The notes below the pieces were generated by a model. That model ran no database searches. It worked only from the letters and a program-made list of their open reading frames with translations, and was not told the DNA's origin. From Leisingera sp. ANG-M1 (GTDB lineage Bacteria; Pseudomonadota; Alphaproteobacteria; Rhodobacterales; Rhodobacteraceae): DNA of 64,000 nucleotides. Where the stretch lies: the NCBI RefSeq assembly GCF_000813745.1, contig NZ_JWLC01000015.1, positions 124,001 to 188,000 of the forward strand, written 5' to 3'. Of the stretch, positions 1 through 9,677 are shown piece after piece. The translations under genes and the position numbers were made by a program. The stretch's first letter is position 1, and each line of letters starts with the position of its first letter.

Positions 1-387
1 GTGAAAGCGGCGGTTGGCCTTGGACAGTTCTGTCGGATTATCGATGAGCGCGTCATCCGCCTCAACCATATCTTTCAGCACCTTGATCTCTTCCTCGGTG
101 GCATGGCGCGCCGCCAGCCGTGCCGCCAGCCCCTCCAGCTCGCGCCGCACCACATAGAGTTCAGCCATCTGGTTGTGGTCCAGCGAGGCCACAATCAAGG
201 AACGTCCGTCCCGCTCCAATAGCGATTGCGTCTCCAGCCGCTGCAGCGCCTCGCGGATCGGCGTACGCGAGACGCCAAAGCGCTCCGCCAGATCGCTTTC
301 CACCAGCCTGTCGCCGGGCTTGTACACGCCGACGTCAATCGCCTCGAGGATCAGCGCATAGGCATCTTTCTGGTTGCTGCGGCTCAT
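1..387 (-). CDS. GntR/FadR-type transcriptional regulator (C-terminus cut by window edge)
   Basis: Reading the minus strand from the ATG at 387 gives 129 open codons to the window edge, so the C-terminal part is missing. Residues 5-70 form a GntR winged helix with the family signature VSRTPIREALQRLE at 39-52; this helix-turn-helix binds DNA. From about residue 75 an all-helical stretch (YVVRRELEGLAARLAA) starts that matches the FCD effector-binding domain of the FadR subfamily, which usually senses a carboxylic acid. It is divergent from the HAD nucleotidase gene with 142 bp between starts. The effector cannot be deduced. Confidence 0.85.
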   Translation of the reverse strand, partial: MSRSNQKDAYALILEAIDVGVYKPGDRLVESDLAERFGVSRTPIREALQRLETQSLLERDGRSLIVASLDHNQMAELYVVRRELEGLAARLAARHATEEEIKVLKDMVEADDALIDNPTELSKANRRFH

Positions 388-529
388 GGTCTTTCCTGTC
401 TTGCTGGATCAGACCATCTCTACAGCCCGCGCGGCGGCATTCAACCCTGATGGCGCCAACGTGCTGAAAACCCGCAGGCAAAATGCGCTTTTGATTGCGA
501 ATCCGCCGCCTGCGCCCTACTGCGGGCAC

Positions 530-1174
530 ATGCCCAAGCAATCCTTCTCCCATGTCACCCAATGGGTGTTCGACCTCGACAACACGCTGTACCACCCGTC
601 GGCGCGGCTGTTCGACCAGATAGAGGTCAAGATGACGGCCTACGTGATGGACGCCCTGGGGGTGGAAAAGGCCGAAGCCGACCGCCTGCGCGGCCATTAC
701 TGGCGCGAGCACGGCACCACTCTCGCAGGGCTGATGCGAGAGCATGATCTGGATCCCGATCCCTATCTGGTCGCAGTGCACGACATCTCGATGGACCACC
801 TGGAAAAGGATGCGCCCCTGGCCGATGCTATCCGCAACCTGCCGGGCAAGAAGATCGTCTACACCAACGGCTCCGCGCCTTATGCCGAGCGGGTGCTGGC
901 CGCCCGCGGGCTGTCCGGCCTGTTTGACGGCGTCTTTGGTGTCGAAAACGCGGACTACCACCCCAAGCCGGAGCGCCGCGCCTTTGACAAGGTGTTTGCC
1001 CTGGCCGGTGTGGTGCCAAGCCAGGCGGCGATGTTCGAGGACGACCCCCGCAACCTGGCCGCGCCCCATGAAATGGGCATGCGCACAGTGCATGTGGCGC
1101 CTGAGCCTGTGGCCGCGGAGCACATCCACCATCACTCAGATGATCTGGCCGGTTTCCTGGCAAAACTGATCTGA
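530..1174 (+). CDS. HAD-family pyrimidine 5'-nucleotidase
   Basis: 214 residues. The N-terminus carries the HAD nucleophile motif DLDNTLY (Asp15, Asp17, Thr19), followed by motif II YTNGS near residue 111, a conserved Lys in HPKPERRAF and the acidic motif FEDDPRNL near the C-terminus. This set with a helical cap inserted after motif I is typical of the pyrimidine 5'-nucleotidase (SDT1/PHM8-like) group, which dephosphorylates UMP, CMP or related small phosphates in the cytosol. The frame is open from 374, but the extra 52 residues overlap the GntR promoter region and look non-coding, so the ATG at 530 just before MPKQSF is preferred. True substrate is inferred from family only. Confidence 0.85.
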   Translation: MPKQSFSHVTQWVFDLDNTLYHPSARLFDQIEVKMTAYVMDALGVEKAEADRLRGHYWREHGTTLAGLMREHDLDPDPYLVAVHDISMDHLEKDAPLADAIRNLPGKKIVYTNGSAPYAERVLAARGLSGLFDGVFGVENADYHPKPERRAFDKVFALAGVVPSQAAMFEDDPRNLAAPHEMGMRTVHVAPEPVAAEHIHHHSDDLAGFLAKLI

Positions 1175-1336
1175 TCAATCCGCCTTCCCGGGCCGCATTC
1201 CGATGCCGGTTGCCGCATTCCGGATTGTGCACAAAGGCATGCCGGCATTTCTTCGCACCTGCGGCGAAATGCACCTGTTTGCTGCATCTTTTCCTCCCTA
1301 TATGCGCCGCGGAAACCGACGAATTGGAGCCTCGAC

Positions 1337-1585
1337 ATGGCCGCATATGCCCTCCCCGCACAGCTGACGATCTGGCAGCGCATCCTCTTTGCCATCCCCG
1401 TCCTGGGCCGGGTCATGAAAGAGGTCGCCTACGGCCCCGAGGAGAACCTCTATTACGCGCTGGCCACCTTGGTCAGCGCCTGGGGTTGTTCGATCCTGCT
1501 GTTCGGCATTCCCGGCCTTTACATCCCGGCGCTCTGCCTGGTGCCGGTGATGTTCATCCTGCTGATCACCATCACCCGCGGCTAA
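1337..1585 (+). CDS. Small two-helix membrane protein, unknown function
   Basis: 82 residues. An amphipathic N-terminal part (QLTIWQRILFAIPVLGRVMKEVAYG) is followed by two hydrophobic segments at roughly 40-58 and 61-79 separated by a Gly-Pro turn. A purine-rich GGAGC lies 10 bases before the ATG. No catalytic motif is visible. It stands alone between the HAD gene and the UbiH-type hydroxylase, all on the same strand. Codon use is like its neighbours, which supports a real gene. I do not recognise the family. Confidence 0.7.
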   Translation: MAAYALPAQLTIWQRILFAIPVLGRVMKEVAYGPEENLYYALATLVSAWGCSILLFGIPGLYIPALCLVPVMFILLITITRG

Positions 1586-1664
1586 AGGCCGTATCTGCCG
1601 GTATCGGCTTGTCTTCCCCCCGCTCGCAGGCCTATCTCTGGGCCAAGAGACGGAGGGCTGAGAT

Positions 1665-2861
1665 ATGGCCGAAACCTGCGACATCCTGATTTCCGGCGGC
1701 GGCATTGCGGGACTGACCGCAGCCGCCGCTTTTGCGTCCCAAGGCTTCAGCGTAATCTGCGCTGACCCGGCCCCGCCGGTGACCGAGCGCGACGCCGAAG
1801 GCTCCGACCTGCGCACGACTGCCTTTCTGCAGCCTGCACAGGCCCTGCTGGAGCGCTGCGGCATCTGGGCCCGGCTGGCGGACCACGCCGCCCCCTTGCA
1901 GATCATGCGCATTGTCGACGCCGGCGGCGTCCGCCCCGAGCCGCGCGTGGTCAAGGACTTCAACGCCGCCGATATCTCGGACCAGCCCTTTGGCTGGAAC
2001 CTGCCCAACTGGCTTTTGCGGCGCGAGATGATTGCCCGGCTGGCAGAGCTGCCCAATGTCGACCTGCGCTTTGGCACCGGCACCGCGGCCCTGTTCACCC
2101 GCACCGATGAGGCACGCGTCTCTCTCAGCGACGGCAGCCAGGTGACGGCAAAACTGGTAGTGGCCTGCGACGGCCGCAACTCGCCAATGCGCGAGGCTGC
2201 GGGGATCCCGGTCAAGACCACCCGTTACGGCCAGAAGGCGCTGGCCTTTGCCGTCACCCATCCGGTACCGCATGAAAACGTCTCGACCGAGATCCACCGC
2301 TCCGGCGGCCCCTTCACCCTCGTGCCGCTGCCGGACTACCAGGGCCAGCCGTCCTCGGCGATTGTCTGGATGGAGCGCGGCCCTAAGGCACAGGAGCTGC
2401 TGAACCTTGCACCTGAGGCCTTTGAGGCCGCCATGACCCGGCGCAGCTGCGGGCTGTTCGGCGATCTGAAACTGGCCTCGCGCCGCACCATCTGGCCGAT
2501 CATCAGCCAGTCTGCCCAGCGCCTGAATGGCGAACGCCTGGCGCTGATGGCAGAAGCCGCCCATGTGGTGCCGCCGATCGGCGCCCAAGGCCTCAACATG
2601 TCATTGGGTGATCTGCGCAGCCTGCTGGAACTGGCCGAAGCCCACCCCGAAGGCCTGGGCGACAGGCAGATGCTGGCGGCCTATCACAAGGCCCGCCACA
2701 ACGAGATCATGCTGCGGGTGAAGGGCATCGACCTGCTAAACCGCACCTCCATGCTGGCCCCGCGTCCCCTGCGCGACCTGCGCGCCTTTGGCCTCAACGC
2801 GCTTTACTCGCTGGCCCCGGTGCGCAAGACGCTGATGCAAATGGGCCTGGGCGTGAAATAA
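1665..2861 (+). CDS. UbiH/UbiF-family FAD-dependent monooxygenase
   Basis: 398 residues, the usual length for ubiquinone-ring hydroxylases. The N-terminal Rossmann motif GGGIAGL (11-17) binds the ADP part of FAD. A DG motif (VVACDGRNSPMRE, about residue 163) and the C-terminal AEAAHVVPPIGAQGLNMSLG motif, which contacts the FAD ribityl chain, are both intact. The family hydroxylates the benzoquinone ring in coenzyme Q synthesis using O2 and NAD(P)H; which ring position is attacked cannot be told from sequence. The next gene starts one base after its stop codon, so the two are probably cotranscribed. Confidence 0.88.
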   Translation: MAETCDILISGGGIAGLTAAAAFASQGFSVICADPAPPVTERDAEGSDLRTTAFLQPAQALLERCGIWARLADHAAPLQIMRIVDAGGVRPEPRVVKDFNAADISDQPFGWNLPNWLLRREMIARLAELPNVDLRFGTGTAALFTRTDEARVSLSDGSQVTAKLVVACDGRNSPMREAAGIPVKTTRYGQKALAFAVTHPVPHENVSTEIHRSGGPFTLVPLPDYQGQPSSAIVWMERGPKAQELLNLAPEAFEAAMTRRSCGLFGDLKLASRRTIWPIISQSAQRLNGERLALMAEAAHVVPPIGAQGLNMSLGDLRSLLELAEAHPEGLGDRQMLAAYHKARHNEIMLRVKGIDLLNRTSMLAPRPLRDLRAFGLNALYSLAPVRKTLMQMGLGVK

Positions 2862-2862
2862 C

Positions 2863-3567
2863 ATGCAGGCAGCCGGACGCTTCGTCAAAGGCCACTGGCA
2901 GCTCCTCTGCCTGACACTGGCGATTGCCGCCCTCTGGCAAACCCAGGCGCTCCTGCCGCTGCGCATTCTGACCGTGTTCCTGCACGAGCTGTCCCACGCA
3001 GCTGCCACCCTGCTCACTGGCGGCGAAGTCGTCAGCCTCACCATCGACCCGCGCGAAGGCGGCATGGTGGTGTCCCGCGGCGGCAGCCGATTTCTGGGAC
3101 TCACCGCAGGCTACACCGGGTCACTGCTGATTGGCGCCGCGCTCTTTGTCATTGCCCTGCGCACTGATTGGGACCGAAAGGTGCTAGCCTTGTTCGGCGC
3201 CCTTACCCTGGCAGTCGCCGCCTTTTACATCCGGGACCTTTTCGCACTTGGCTTCACGCTCGCGGCGGGCGCCCTGATGCTGGCCGCATCACGCTACCTC
3301 AGCCTCAACATCAACGACATGATCCTGCGGGTGATCGGCATCAGCAGCATGATATACGCGCCGCTCGACATCTGGGACGATACCATTGCGCGCTCCCACC
3401 TGCGCTCGGACGCACGGATGATGGCCGAAGAGTTCGGCGGTGCAACAATGCTGTGGGGAGGTATCTGGCTGGCGGTCAGCCTCGGGGTGATCTGGCTCAC
3501 CCTGCGCCATGGGCTGGGCCGCACAAGCAATATCCCCTTGCGCAGCCCAATCCGGTTTTTGCGTTAA
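2863..3567 (+). CDS. M50B-like membrane zinc metalloprotease homologue
   Basis: 234 residues with about six hydrophobic segments. The HExxH zinc motif is present in FLHELSHAAATLLTGG (His41, Glu42, His45), placed at the end of the first membrane helix as in the peptidase M50B-like family. A Gly-rich segment (TAGYTGSLLIGAALF) follows at about 83-98. Substrates of this family are unknown and some members may only resemble site-2 proteases. The ATG sits one base after the hydroxylase stop. The stop overlaps the stop of the convergent aminotransferase gene by three bases (3564-3567), so there is no room for a separate terminator. Confidence 0.78.
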   Translation: MQAAGRFVKGHWQLLCLTLAIAALWQTQALLPLRILTVFLHELSHAAATLLTGGEVVSLTIDPREGGMVVSRGGSRFLGLTAGYTGSLLIGAALFVIALRTDWDRKVLALFGALTLAVAAFYIRDLFALGFTLAAGALMLAASRYLSLNINDMILRVIGISSMIYAPLDIWDDTIARSHLRSDARMMAEEFGGATMLWGGIWLAVSLGVIWLTLRHGLGRTSNIPLRSPIRFLR

Positions 3568-4688
3568 AGCACCTGATCCACAACGCCCTTCAGACGCGCG
3601 ATGGTGGCATCCACGTCGTAGAGCTTGTCGAGGCCAAAGAGGCCCAGGCGGAAGGTGCGGAAATCCGCAGGCTCGTCGCACTGCAGCGGCACGCCCGCTG
3701 CAATCTGGGTGCCCAGCGCCAGGAACTTCTTGCCGTTCTGCACGTCCGGATCAGAAGTGTAGCTGACCACCACGCCCGGCGCGCCAAAACCGTCCGCCGC
3801 AACCGAAGTGATGCCTTTCTCTTTCAGCATCGCCCGCACGCCGTTGCCCAGCGCCCATTGCGCATCGCGCAGCTTATCGAACCCGTATTCCTTGGTTTCC
3901 AGCATGGTGTCGCGGAAGGCCTTCAGCGCATCGGTCGGCATGGTGGCGTGATAGGCATGGCCGCCGTCCTCATAGGCCTTCATAATGGTGCGCCACTGTT
4001 TCAGGTTGATGGCAAAGCTGTCGGAAGTGGTCTCTTCCAACTGCGCCAGCGCACGCTCCGAGAACATAACCAGGCCCGCGGACGGCGAGGCGCTCCAGCC
4101 CTTCTGCGGGGCGGAGATCAGCACGTCGACGCCGGTGGCCTTCATGTCGATCCAGGCGCAGCCCGAGGCAATGCAGTCCAGCACCATCAGTGCGCCGACT
4201 TCATGTGCCGCTGCGGCCATCGCGGTCACATAATCGTCCGGCAGGAACACGCCGGCCGCGGTTTCCACATGCGGGGCAAAGACGATGTCCGGCTTCTGCT
4301 CCTTGATCGCGGCAACCACGTCGGCAATCGGCGCAGGCTCAAACGGCGAGGCGCTTTCGTTGCCGGTGCGGCGCGCCTTCATCACGGTCGAGGAGGCCGT
4401 GAAGCCGCCGGCCTCGAAAATCTGGCTCCAGCGGTAGGAGAACCAGCCGTTGCGCACCACCAGCGCATTGGCGCCGCGCGCAAACTGGCGCGCCACGGCT
4501 TCCATCGCATAGGTCCCGCCACCGGGCACCAACGCCACGGCCTCAGCATTGTAGACCTCTTTCAGCATCCCATTGATGTCCAGCATCACCTGCTGGAAGG
4601 TCTTGGACATGTGGTTCAGCGAGCGGTCGGTGAAAACCACCGAAAATTCATCCAGACCCTGCGGGTCGACGGTCTCGAGCAGTGCCAT
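3564..4688 (-). CDS. Class V PLP-dependent aminotransferase
   Basis: 374 residues. The fold-type I class V pattern is clear: a Gly-rich phosphate-binding turn VPGGGTYAMEAVARQ (54-68), Asp171 in VLDCIAS that pairs with the pyridine nitrogen, and the Schiff-base Lys196 in SAPQKGWSASPSAG. These match the serine-pyruvate / alanine-glyoxylate / aspartate-glyoxylate aminotransferase group, which moves an amino group to glyoxylate or pyruvate. The substrate is not determined. The ATG at 4688 has a good Shine-Dalgarno (GGGAGG, 6 bases upstream); a start at 4745 would add 19 residues unlike the family. The gene is convergent with the M50B-like gene. Confidence 0.88.
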   Translation of the reverse strand: MALLETVDPQGLDEFSVVFTDRSLNHMSKTFQQVMLDINGMLKEVYNAEAVALVPGGGTYAMEAVARQFARGANALVVRNGWFSYRWSQIFEAGGFTASSTVMKARRTGNESASPFEPAPIADVVAAIKEQKPDIVFAPHVETAAGVFLPDDYVTAMAAAAHEVGALMVLDCIASGCAWIDMKATGVDVLISAPQKGWSASPSAGLVMFSERALAQLEETTSDSFAINLKQWRTIMKAYEDGGHAYHATMPTDALKAFRDTMLETKEYGFDKLRDAQWALGNGVRAMLKEKGITSVAADGFGAPGVVVSYTSDPDVQNGKKFLALGTQIAAGVPLQCDEPADFRTFRLGLFGLDKLYDVDATIARLKGVVDQVL

Positions 4689-4878
4689 CTTGGCCTCCCT
4701 TAAATTCCTCATCAAACGGCTAGCCGGTGCCGCGCGGTTTGGCAAAGCCTACCGTGGCATACATTCGGCAGCTGCCTTCCGAAGGGCGATACTGGCGAAG
4801 GCACGGATAAAAGACAGCCCATGGGCGACAGAAAGCAGGTGATTTTGCGCCAAGGGTGTTTCGCATCGGAAACAAGCG

Positions 4879-5337
4879 TCAGCCCAATGGCCCCGGCCGG
4901 CGCTCCTCGCTCAGCAGCACATTCGCCTCAACGTTCCCTACCCCAGGCAGAGTCATCACCCGGCGGCGCAGCACACGTTCGAAATCGGAAATGTCCCGTG
5001 CGGTCACCCGCAGGCGGTAGTCATACATGCCCAGCACATGCTCCACCGTCTGTACTTCGGGGATAGCCGACACCGCGCGTTCGAAATCCTCCAGCGAGAC
5101 CCGCCCCTTGGTGGCCAGTTTCACCCCCAGAAAGACGGTCACGCCAAAGCCCAGCTTTTCCTTGTCGAGATCCAGCCTGCGGCCCGCGATGATGCCCGCC
5201 TCCTGCAACCGCTTTATCCGCCGCCAGGTGGCGGGCTGGCTCAGCCCCAGCTGCCGCCCCAAAGCGCCTGCCGACAGAGCCGCATCCTCGGACAGGGCGC
5301 GAAGAATGGCAAAATCCAGATCATCCAGCGCGCTCAT
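4879..5337 (-). CDS. Lrp/AsnC-family transcriptional regulator (proximal copy)
   Basis: 152 residues, standard Lrp length. Residues 1-60 form the winged helix with GRQLGLSQPATWRRIKRLQEAGII; the C-terminal half (VFLGVKLATKGRV to VGNVEANVLLSEER) is the RAM/AsnC effector and oligomerisation domain. It is last in a three-gene minus-strand run: its ATG overlaps the stop of the preceding gene by four bases (ATGA), so its translation is probably coupled to that gene. Lrp proteins usually sense an amino acid; the ligand here is unknown. Confidence 0.88.
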   Translation of the reverse strand: MSALDDLDFAILRALSEDAALSAGALGRQLGLSQPATWRRIKRLQEAGIIAGRRLDLDKEKLGFGVTVFLGVKLATKGRVSLEDFERAVSAIPEVQTVEHVLGMYDYRLRVTARDISDFERVLRRRVMTLPGVGNVEANVLLSEERRPGPLG

Positions 5338-5909
5338 AACTTACTGTCCGATGCCGACATCCATTGCCTGAACTCTGTTTCGACTTCAGGCACCATACGG
5401 CTGTCTTCCAAAACAATGTCAAAGCCGCCGTCGTAGGGCGCAAATACGCGCCCGGAAACGGGGTCGAACCAAACCGCCCTTTCCCTGTCTTCTGCAATTT
5501 CGCTCAGGAGCTCATCAAAGCGGCCAGGCCCCCATACTGTTTTAGCAGCGAATACTTCGACTCGTGTTTGCTCTTCGAAGTATTCGCTTTCGTCACTGGA
5601 GAACTCAAAACGCAATGGGGAGGACACTCCCGGCAGAGCTTTCGAGGCGCGCCTTAGCTCATCCACATAGTGTATGTCGCAATCCGCCAACCAAACTTCC
5701 TGTCCCGGTTCAAACAGAAACCCGGCGATTGCATTTGCTCGGTCCAGGATGGTCTGGCCTTCGGCTTGCGTCTCGGCATAGCGCTTGGACTCAGGAAGCG
5801 CGTGAAACCGTGTCCACAACTCCGAGCGAAAGGCGCGAAGCATATGGCCAAGCGGAGGGACTTCTGGATATATCATCTTCCAATCGCCGCGAAAGCTTTC
5901 CCCAATCAT
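5334..5909 (-). CDS. DUF3885-like protein wedged between two Lrp genes
   Basis: 191 residues, soluble, acidic, no signal peptide or membrane helix. The C-terminal third (RAVWFDPVSGRVFAPYDGG followed by FDIVLEDSRM) resembles the DUF3885 pattern in which a YD-G-D core follows a Trp-Phe strand; that match is from memory and tentative. It overlaps both neighbours by four bases (ATGA at 5906-5909 and 5334-5337). Its DNA is visibly poorer in G+C than the Lrp genes around it, which suggests a later insertion into an Lrp-Lrp pair. A second possible start is Met12 (5876). No function can be given. Confidence 0.7.
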   Translation of the reverse strand: MIGESFRGDWKMIYPEVPPLGHMLRAFRSELWTRFHALPESKRYAETQAEGQTILDRANAIAGFLFEPGQEVWLADCDIHYVDELRRASKALPGVSSPLRFEFSSDESEYFEEQTRVEVFAAKTVWGPGRFDELLSEIAEDRERAVWFDPVSGRVFAPYDGGFDIVLEDSRMVPEVETEFRQWMSASDSKL

Positions 5910-6361
5910 ACCGGCAGCACCTCGTCCGACTTGATCCGCGCCACATGCATCAGCGCTTCGATGTCAGTGATATGCGGCAGGTTCAGAATGGCGGCGCGGT
6001 AGATCTGCTGGTAATGCGGCATATCCCTCGCAATGACTGAGAGCCGCACATCGACCTGCCCCAGAAAGGTCTGGATCTCGATCACTTCGGCAATGGTGCG
6101 GGCAGCCTCGATGAACTCGTCAAAGGCGCGCGGGTTGGTCTTGTCCAGCGTCACCCGCAAGGAGACCTCGACCTCATACCCCAAGGCGCGCCAGTCGATC
6201 ACCGCGCGCTGGCCCAGGATCACGCCGCCCTCGCGCAGCTTCTCCAGCCGCCGCGACAGGCGCGAGGCCGTCATGCCCAGCCGTTCAGCCAGATCCGGAA
6301 TCGATTGCTCCGGATCACTTTGCAGGTGGCGCAGAATGCGCCGGTCGAGGTCATCAAGCAT
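5906..6361 (-). CDS. Lrp/AsnC-family transcriptional regulator (distal copy)
   Basis: 151 residues. N-terminal helix-turn-helix (DLAERLGMTASRLSRRLEKL) plus C-terminal AsnC/RAM domain. It is the first gene of a minus-strand trio with the DUF3885-like gene and a second Lrp gene, joined by ATGA overlaps. Its start lies 132 bp from the divergent ilvC start, so a role in regulating branched-chain amino-acid synthesis is an attractive inference, since Lrp proteins often control ilv genes; no operator was proved. Two Lrp paralogues in one transcript could form mixed oligomers. Confidence 0.88.
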   Translation of the reverse strand: MLDDLDRRILRHLQSDPEQSIPDLAERLGMTASRLSRRLEKLREGGVILGQRAVIDWRALGYEVEVSLRVTLDKTNPRAFDEFIEAARTIAEVIEIQTFLGQVDVRLSVIARDMPHYQQIYRAAILNLPHITDIEALMHVARIKSDEVLPV

Positions 6362-6460
6362 GATTTAATCACTATCACGCAAATTCACGAATGACCATCG
6401 CAAAGAAATCGCCTCAATTATGCAAAACGGCAATCGCTTTCCTGCCCCGCATCCCTATGA

Positions 6461-7516
<1,056 letters not shown>

Positions 7517-7553
7517 GGCGCCCGTGGAGTTTTCCGCAGCCTTTTCCTCTGCA

Positions 7554-7581
7554 GGGCGCTCCATATTGGAGCGCCCTTTTT
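7554..7581 (+). terminator. Rho-independent terminator of ilvC
   Basis: A perfect 10-bp stem GGGCGCTCCA/TGGAGCGCCC with a three-base TAT loop (7564-7566), directly followed by TTTTT. It begins 37 bases after the ilvC stop codon. Confidence 0.93.
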
Positions 7582-7600
7582 CTTCAGAAAGCCATTCAAT

Positions 7601-7677
7601 GACCCTGCCGCCCGGCCGACAGGCCGGGCCGCGCCCGACCCTCCCCACGGGAGGGCGCTTCACCCCCTGCCAGGGTC
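7601..7677. repeat. Compound palindrome between ilvC and the first EamA gene
   Basis: Outer inverted arms GACCCTG (7601-7607) and CAGGGTC (7671-7677) enclose two further hairpins: GCCCGGCC-GACA-GGCCGGGC and CCCTCC-CCAC-GGGAGGG. The whole block can fold as a three-way structure. It lies after the ilvC terminator and before the EamA gene, so it is probably not a terminator for ilvC. It looks like an intergenic repeat element, but I see only this copy in the window. Confidence 0.5.
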
Positions 7678-7759
7678 AGGCGCCGCCCTCCGCATTTGAC
7701 AGAAACGATGCAGTTAACCCAGCCAAGCATGGAGTGCTGCCAGAGAATGAGGTGACCCC

Positions 7760-8668
7760 ATGCCAGACACCCCCGGCGCCGCCAATTGGGCCAAGCTTCT
7801 GTTCCTCGGTGTGATCTGGGGCGCTTCCTTCATGGCGGTATCGCTGGCACTGCGGGGCTTTCCTCCGATGACCATCGCCGCGCTGCGGATTTCCATCGGT
7901 GCGCTGTGCCTCCTGGGTGTGGTCAAGACCATGGGCATCGCCCTGCCTTCCCTGGGTTCCCGCGAGGGCCGGATCATCTGGGCTTGCGCGGCCGGAATGG
8001 GGTTATTCTCCAACGCCCTGCCCTTCACTCTGCTCAGCTGGGGCCAGACTTACGTGGCCAGCGGCTTTGCCGGGGTCTGCATGGCCGTCGTGCCGCTGTT
8101 TGTGCTGCCGCTGGCGCATGTGCTGGTGCCGGGTGAGAACATGACCCTGCGCCGCTCCATCAGTTTCCTGATCGGCTTTGCCGGCGTTATGGTGCTGATC
8201 GGGCTGGATGCCTTCCGCTCGGCCGGAACCGACTTTGAATCGCTGGCCCGCCTCGCCTGCCTTGGCGCCTCGCTCTGCTACGCCATCGGCTCGATCATCA
8301 CCCGGCTCTGCCCGCAGGTGAACATGCTATCGCTTTCCGCCGCAGCCCTCCTGTGCGGAGCTGCCATGATGACGCCCGTTGCACTCTGGGCCGAAGGCGT
8401 GCCGGAACTGCCCGCCGTCCTGCCGCTGGGCGCCGTGATTTACCTCGGCCTGCTGCCAACAGCTCTCGCCCAAGTGCTGCTGGTCCAAGTCGCCCGCAGC
8501 GCCGGCCCTGCATTCCTGTCTACCGTGAACTACCAGGTGCCGGTCTGGTCGGTGGTGTTCGGCGCAGCCCTGCTCGGAGAAACCCTGCCGCCGCAGCTGT
8601 TTGCCGCCCTGGCGCTGATCCTCGGCGGCCTCCTCCTCAGCCGCAGCCGCCGCCCGCGCACTGCCTGA
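7760..8668 (+). CDS. EamA/DMT-family transporter (first of a tandem pair)
   Basis: 302 residues with about ten hydrophobic segments arranged as two EamA repeats of five helices (LLFLGVIWGASFMAVSLALR starts the first). The family exports amino acids, other metabolites or drugs across the inner membrane. A good Shine-Dalgarno (GAGGTGA) precedes the ATG. The next gene encodes a paralogue of nearly the same length, sharing strings such as LPFTLLSWGQ / LPFMLISWGQ and NYQVPVW, so the pair arose by tandem duplication. Substrate is unknown. Confidence 0.88.
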   Translation: MPDTPGAANWAKLLFLGVIWGASFMAVSLALRGFPPMTIAALRISIGALCLLGVVKTMGIALPSLGSREGRIIWACAAGMGLFSNALPFTLLSWGQTYVASGFAGVCMAVVPLFVLPLAHVLVPGENMTLRRSISFLIGFAGVMVLIGLDAFRSAGTDFESLARLACLGASLCYAIGSIITRLCPQVNMLSLSAAALLCGAAMMTPVALWAEGVPELPAVLPLGAVIYLGLLPTALAQVLLVQVARSAGPAFLSTVNYQVPVWSVVFGAALLGETLPPQLFAALALILGGLLLSRSRRPRTA

Positions 8669-8706
8669 GAGCAAACACTTCGGTCGGTAACAAAGCAATT
8701 GCCATT

Positions 8707-8729
8707 GACCCCGCCCGCCCAGCGGGGTC
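8707..8729 (+). terminator. Possible weak terminator or intercistronic hairpin
   Basis: An 8-bp stem GACCCCGC/GCGGGGTC with a seven-base loop lies between the two EamA genes. Only TTGT follows, so it may attenuate rather than end transcription. Confidence 0.35.
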
Positions 8730-8760
8730 TTGTCGCGCGGTGAACCGGCACGAGGGACCC

Positions 8761-9666
8761 ATGCCTGATATCGCTCCGCGCTACTGGCTGATGATTGCCA
8801 CCCTGGGCTTTGTCTGGGGCGCCACCTTTCTGCTGATCAAGCTGGCACTGGACGGCTTCACCCCGTTCTGGCTGGCGGCCGGGCGGATCGGCTTCGCCGC
8901 GCTGCTCTTGTACGCGGTCTGGGGCTGGCGCGGATTCAAGCTGTTCAAGGGTGAGGCCAGCTGGACGCCGCTGATCCTGGTAGGCATCATGAGCACCGCC
9001 CTGCCCTTCATGCTGATCTCCTGGGGCCAGCAGCATGTCTCCTCGGGCTTTACCGGTGTCAGCATGGCGGCGATCCCGCTGATGGTACTGCCCTTAGCGC
9101 ATTTTTTCGTGCCTGGCGAGCAGATAACCCTGCGCCGCTTGATTGGCTTTTGCATCGGCTTTGCAGGCGTTGCGCTGCTGATCGGCGGCAAGGCGTTTGA
9201 GAGCAGCGGCGCGGAGCTGGAAGCCTACGGCCGCGCCGCCTGCCTATCGGCAGCGGCCTGCTATTCCATCAGCTCAATCCTGACCCGGCGCCTGCCGCCG
9301 GCGGACCCGGTGGGGCTGGCGGCCACCTTCCTAGTGATCGGCTGCTTCATCATCTTCCCGGCCGCCTGGCTCACCGAAGGCCCGCCGGTGATGCCGGATA
9401 CTAAAACATTGCTGATAGCTGCCATCCTCGGGCTGATCCCGACCGCCGCCGCCAACCTGTTGCGCGTCATCGTGGTGCGCGAGGCCGGCCCCACTTTTAT
9501 GACCCTCACCAATTACCAGGTGCCGGTCTGGGCGGTGGTGCTGGGCGCCGTCTTCCTCGGCGAAGAGCTGCCGCCTTCGATGCTGCTGGCGATGGTGATG
9601 ATCCTGGGCGGCCTCGGCCTCAGCCAGTTCGGCAAGCTGAGGCGCCTGTTTGGCAAAGGGGGCTGA
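8761..9666 (+). CDS. EamA/DMT-family transporter (second of a tandem pair)
   Basis: 301 residues, ten predicted helices in two EamA halves, starting IATLGFVWGATFLLIKLALDG. It is a clear paralogue of the gene just upstream: matching landmarks include SAACYSISSILTRRLP versus GASLCYAIGSIITRLCP and the shared NYQVPVWAVV/NYQVPVWSVV helix. The frame is open further upstream into the first gene, but the ATG at 8761 gives the family's normal N-terminus and follows GAGGGA by four bases. The pair may work as two independent carriers or, less likely, as a heterodimer. Confidence 0.88.
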   Translation: MPDIAPRYWLMIATLGFVWGATFLLIKLALDGFTPFWLAAGRIGFAALLLYAVWGWRGFKLFKGEASWTPLILVGIMSTALPFMLISWGQQHVSSGFTGVSMAAIPLMVLPLAHFFVPGEQITLRRLIGFCIGFAGVALLIGGKAFESSGAELEAYGRAACLSAAACYSISSILTRRLPPADPVGLAATFLVIGCFIIFPAAWLTEGPPVMPDTKTLLIAAILGLIPTAAANLLRVIVVREAGPTFMTLTNYQVPVWAVVLGAVFLGEELPPSMLLAMVMILGGLGLSQFGKLRRLFGKGG

Positions 9667-9677
9667 GCCCCCGGTTT

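Noticed and set aside
374-529. N-terminal extension of the HAD nucleotidase frame
   Set aside because: The 52 extra residues overlap the promoter area and the start of the divergent GntR gene and do not match the HAD family N-terminus.
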